From the NCBI GenBank assembly GCA_900557635.1, contig USTB01000037.1, positions 1 to 7,328 of the forward strand: a stretch of DNA of 7,328 nt. Reading direction: 5' to 3'. The position numbers were made by a program, and so were the translations under genes. The stretch is from an uncultured Eubacteriales bacterium (GTDB taxonomy: Bacteria; Bacillota_A; Clostridia; Oscillospirales; CAG-272). This document shows, piece by piece, positions 6,202 to 7,328 of the stretch (positions are counted from its first letter, which is position 1; each line of letters begins with the position of its first letter). The notes under the pieces are model-generated. The model saw only the letters and a list, made by a program, of their open reading frames with translations. It was not told where the DNA came from and made no database searches.

Positions 6202-6259
6202 GCAATGCAGAAAGCGACCGAGGCATCGCACGGACAAGGCTCAATTTTTTCGAGTTTGC

Positions 6260-6288
6260 TTGACAATTTGAAAATTTTTTGCTATAAT
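6260..6288 (+). promoter_or_regulatory. Consensus sigma-A promoter of the lipoprotein gene
   Basis: TTGACA (6260-6265) and TATAAT (6283-6288), both perfect, are separated by 17 bp. The start is expected near 6295, giving a leader of about 58 nt. Six-T runs at 6245-6250 and 6275-6280, the first at an UP-element position, make the region AT-rich against a GC-richer background. Confidence 0.93.
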
Positions 6289-6352
6289 GGCATGACCACG
6301 GATATGCTGTTCCACACGGTATCGGCGGAATACAGAAATGAGGTATCAAAGC

Positions 6353-7328
6353 ATGAAGCAGATTTCAAAAATTCTTGCCCTTCTGCTTGCCGTAGTATTT
6401 ATGTTTGCTATGGTCAGCTGTGACAAGGACAATGAAGTGAACAAAGATGCAAAACCCGACAATAAGTCTGCGGAAACCTCCGCCGACACCAAAACGGAGC
6501 TGACCGAGGAAGAATACGACAACCTCTTTAAGGCTACCGACGTCAAGTTCAAGGGCATTCTCGAAAACGGACTGTCTGCCGCCGCCAACGTGTCCCTGAC
6601 CGTTGCAAGAGACGGCTCCACCTTCAAGATGGACTTTGCCGCATTAATCGATGCCCTCGTTGAGGACGGCGTGATCAAGCAGGCGTCCGTACAGCTCGAC
6701 ACCTCTGCCATGGGTCAGAAGAGCAGCCAGAAGTATTACATCGACGGCACAAAGCTCTACACCGATGACGGTTCCGGCAAGTACGTGAAAGACTTTTCCG
6801 ATGAAGAGTTGAAGCTTGAGGAGTTGTTCGCCGAGTACACCAACGGTGAGAACTCCGAAGAGGTCAACAAGCTCGTACAGCTGCTCACCGCATATGTCGA
6901 AGAGAACATTAAGCCCGAGTACAGCAATCCCGAAAAGGATGTGTATGTTGCAAAATATACCATCACCTCGCAGAATGTCATGGACATCGTCAAGCTCGTA
7001 GTCGATAATATGCCCGCAGTTTCCACCGGCGACTTCGGCGATTCCGACAGCATGATCTCGACCCTTCCCACCGATCCGAGCCAGATTTATGATTATCTTG
7101 AGAAGATTAAGTTCGACAACATCGTTCTGACCTGCACGGTGGACAATGCAAAGAACGCATTTACGGCAGAGTTTGCAGCAAAGCTCTCCCTCGATGCATC
7201 TCTGATAGCTGACGGCGATTCCGACTCCGGTACAGTCTCCACCGAGCCTGCCGAGGTCACCGTATCTGCCGATATCACCATTAACGATATCGGCGAGAAG
7301 GTCACTGTGACCGCTCCCTCCGACCTCG
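6353..7328 (+). CDS. Lipoprotein of unknown function, 3' end cut by window
   Basis: Open from ATG 6353 to the window edge (325 codons) with no stop. A basic start MKQISK and hydrophobic core (7-19) lead to MVSC, so Cys23 is the likely lipidated residue and the protein is membrane-anchored outside the cell. An acidic, Lys/Asp/Thr-rich linker follows (24-55). The body has alternating beta-like segments, including KYYIDGTKLYTDDGSGKYVK (126-145) and, near the end, DITINDIGEKVTVTAPSD. That pattern resembles LppX/LprAFG-like or DUF6612-like lipoproteins, which often end soon after such a sequence, so little may be missing; this is recognition by eye only. ATG 6353 is preceded by GAGG (6340-6343) at 9 nt. 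An in-frame ATG at 6338 would add five residues and has a poorer site. It has a strong dedicated promoter and is divergent from the carboxypeptidase gene. Confidence 0.88.
   Translation, partial: MKQISKILALLLAVVFMFAMVSCDKDNEVNKDAKPDNKSAETSADTKTELTEEEYDNLFKATDVKFKGILENGLSAAANVSLTVARDGSTFKMDFAALIDALVEDGVIKQASVQLDTSAMGQKSSQKYYIDGTKLYTDDGSGKYVKDFSDEELKLEELFAEYTNGENSEEVNKLVQLLTAYVEENIKPEYSNPEKDVYVAKYTITSQNVMDIVKLVVDNMPAVSTGDFGDSDSMISTLPTDPSQIYDYLEKIKFDNIVLTCTVDNAKNAFTAEFAAKLSLDASLIADGDSDSGTVSTEPAEVTVSADITINDIGEKVTVTAPSDL

Noticed and set aside
6136..6237. N-terminal extension of the carboxypeptidase to an ATG at 6237
   Set aside because: The extra 34 residues would put a Cys/Arg/His-rich segment before the signal peptide and would place the GGAGGG ribosome site and the promoter candidate inside the coding region.

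Overview
The window looks like a chromosomal segment from a moderately GC-rich, low-GC-phylum anaerobe, most likely a gut Clostridia (Oscillospiraceae-like) bacterium. This is inference. It rests on a dockerin-bearing secreted carbohydrate-active protein, consensus sigma-A promoters with strong purine-rich Shine-Dalgarno sites, two sigma-E-like promoter candidates, and a cysteine-rich hypothetical protein of a kind I associate with that group. I see no tRNA, rRNA, CRISPR array, transposase, integrase or phage gene.

Layout. Positions 1-437 (+) hold the 3' end of an unrecognised gene. It is followed after 67 nt by hom (505-1572, +), a short homoserine dehydrogenase without the usual C-terminal ACT domain, which ends at a strong hairpin terminator (1615-1656). 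Three minus-strand genes follow. The first in position order (1803-3782) encodes an exported protein with an N-terminal dockerin, a GH71/GH99/WbsX-like catalytic-type region with a WNEW motif, and a CBM9-like C-terminal domain. It has its own sigma-A promoter (3825-3853) and terminator (1725-1762). The second (3966-4781) is a 271-residue protein with 27 cysteines, closed by a terminator at 3893-3931. The third (4948-6135) is a D-Ala-D-Ala carboxypeptidase (penicillin-binding protein, S11 family), whose real start is a GTG at 6135. At the right edge, and divergent from it, a near-complete lipoprotein gene (6353 to the window end, +) is driven by a promoter with perfect TTGACA and TATAAT hexamers.

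How the genes relate. The window is not one operon. hom is amino-acid biosynthesis (Asp to Thr/Met branch), the dockerin protein is probably glycan degradation or binding at the cell surface, and the carboxypeptidase trims peptidoglycan. The carboxypeptidase and the Cys-rich gene both have sequences resembling sigma-E promoters at plausible distances, which raises the possibility that both are mother-cell sporulation genes (cortex and coat). That is the most interesting testable idea here. I found no complete new multi-gene defence or mobile system.
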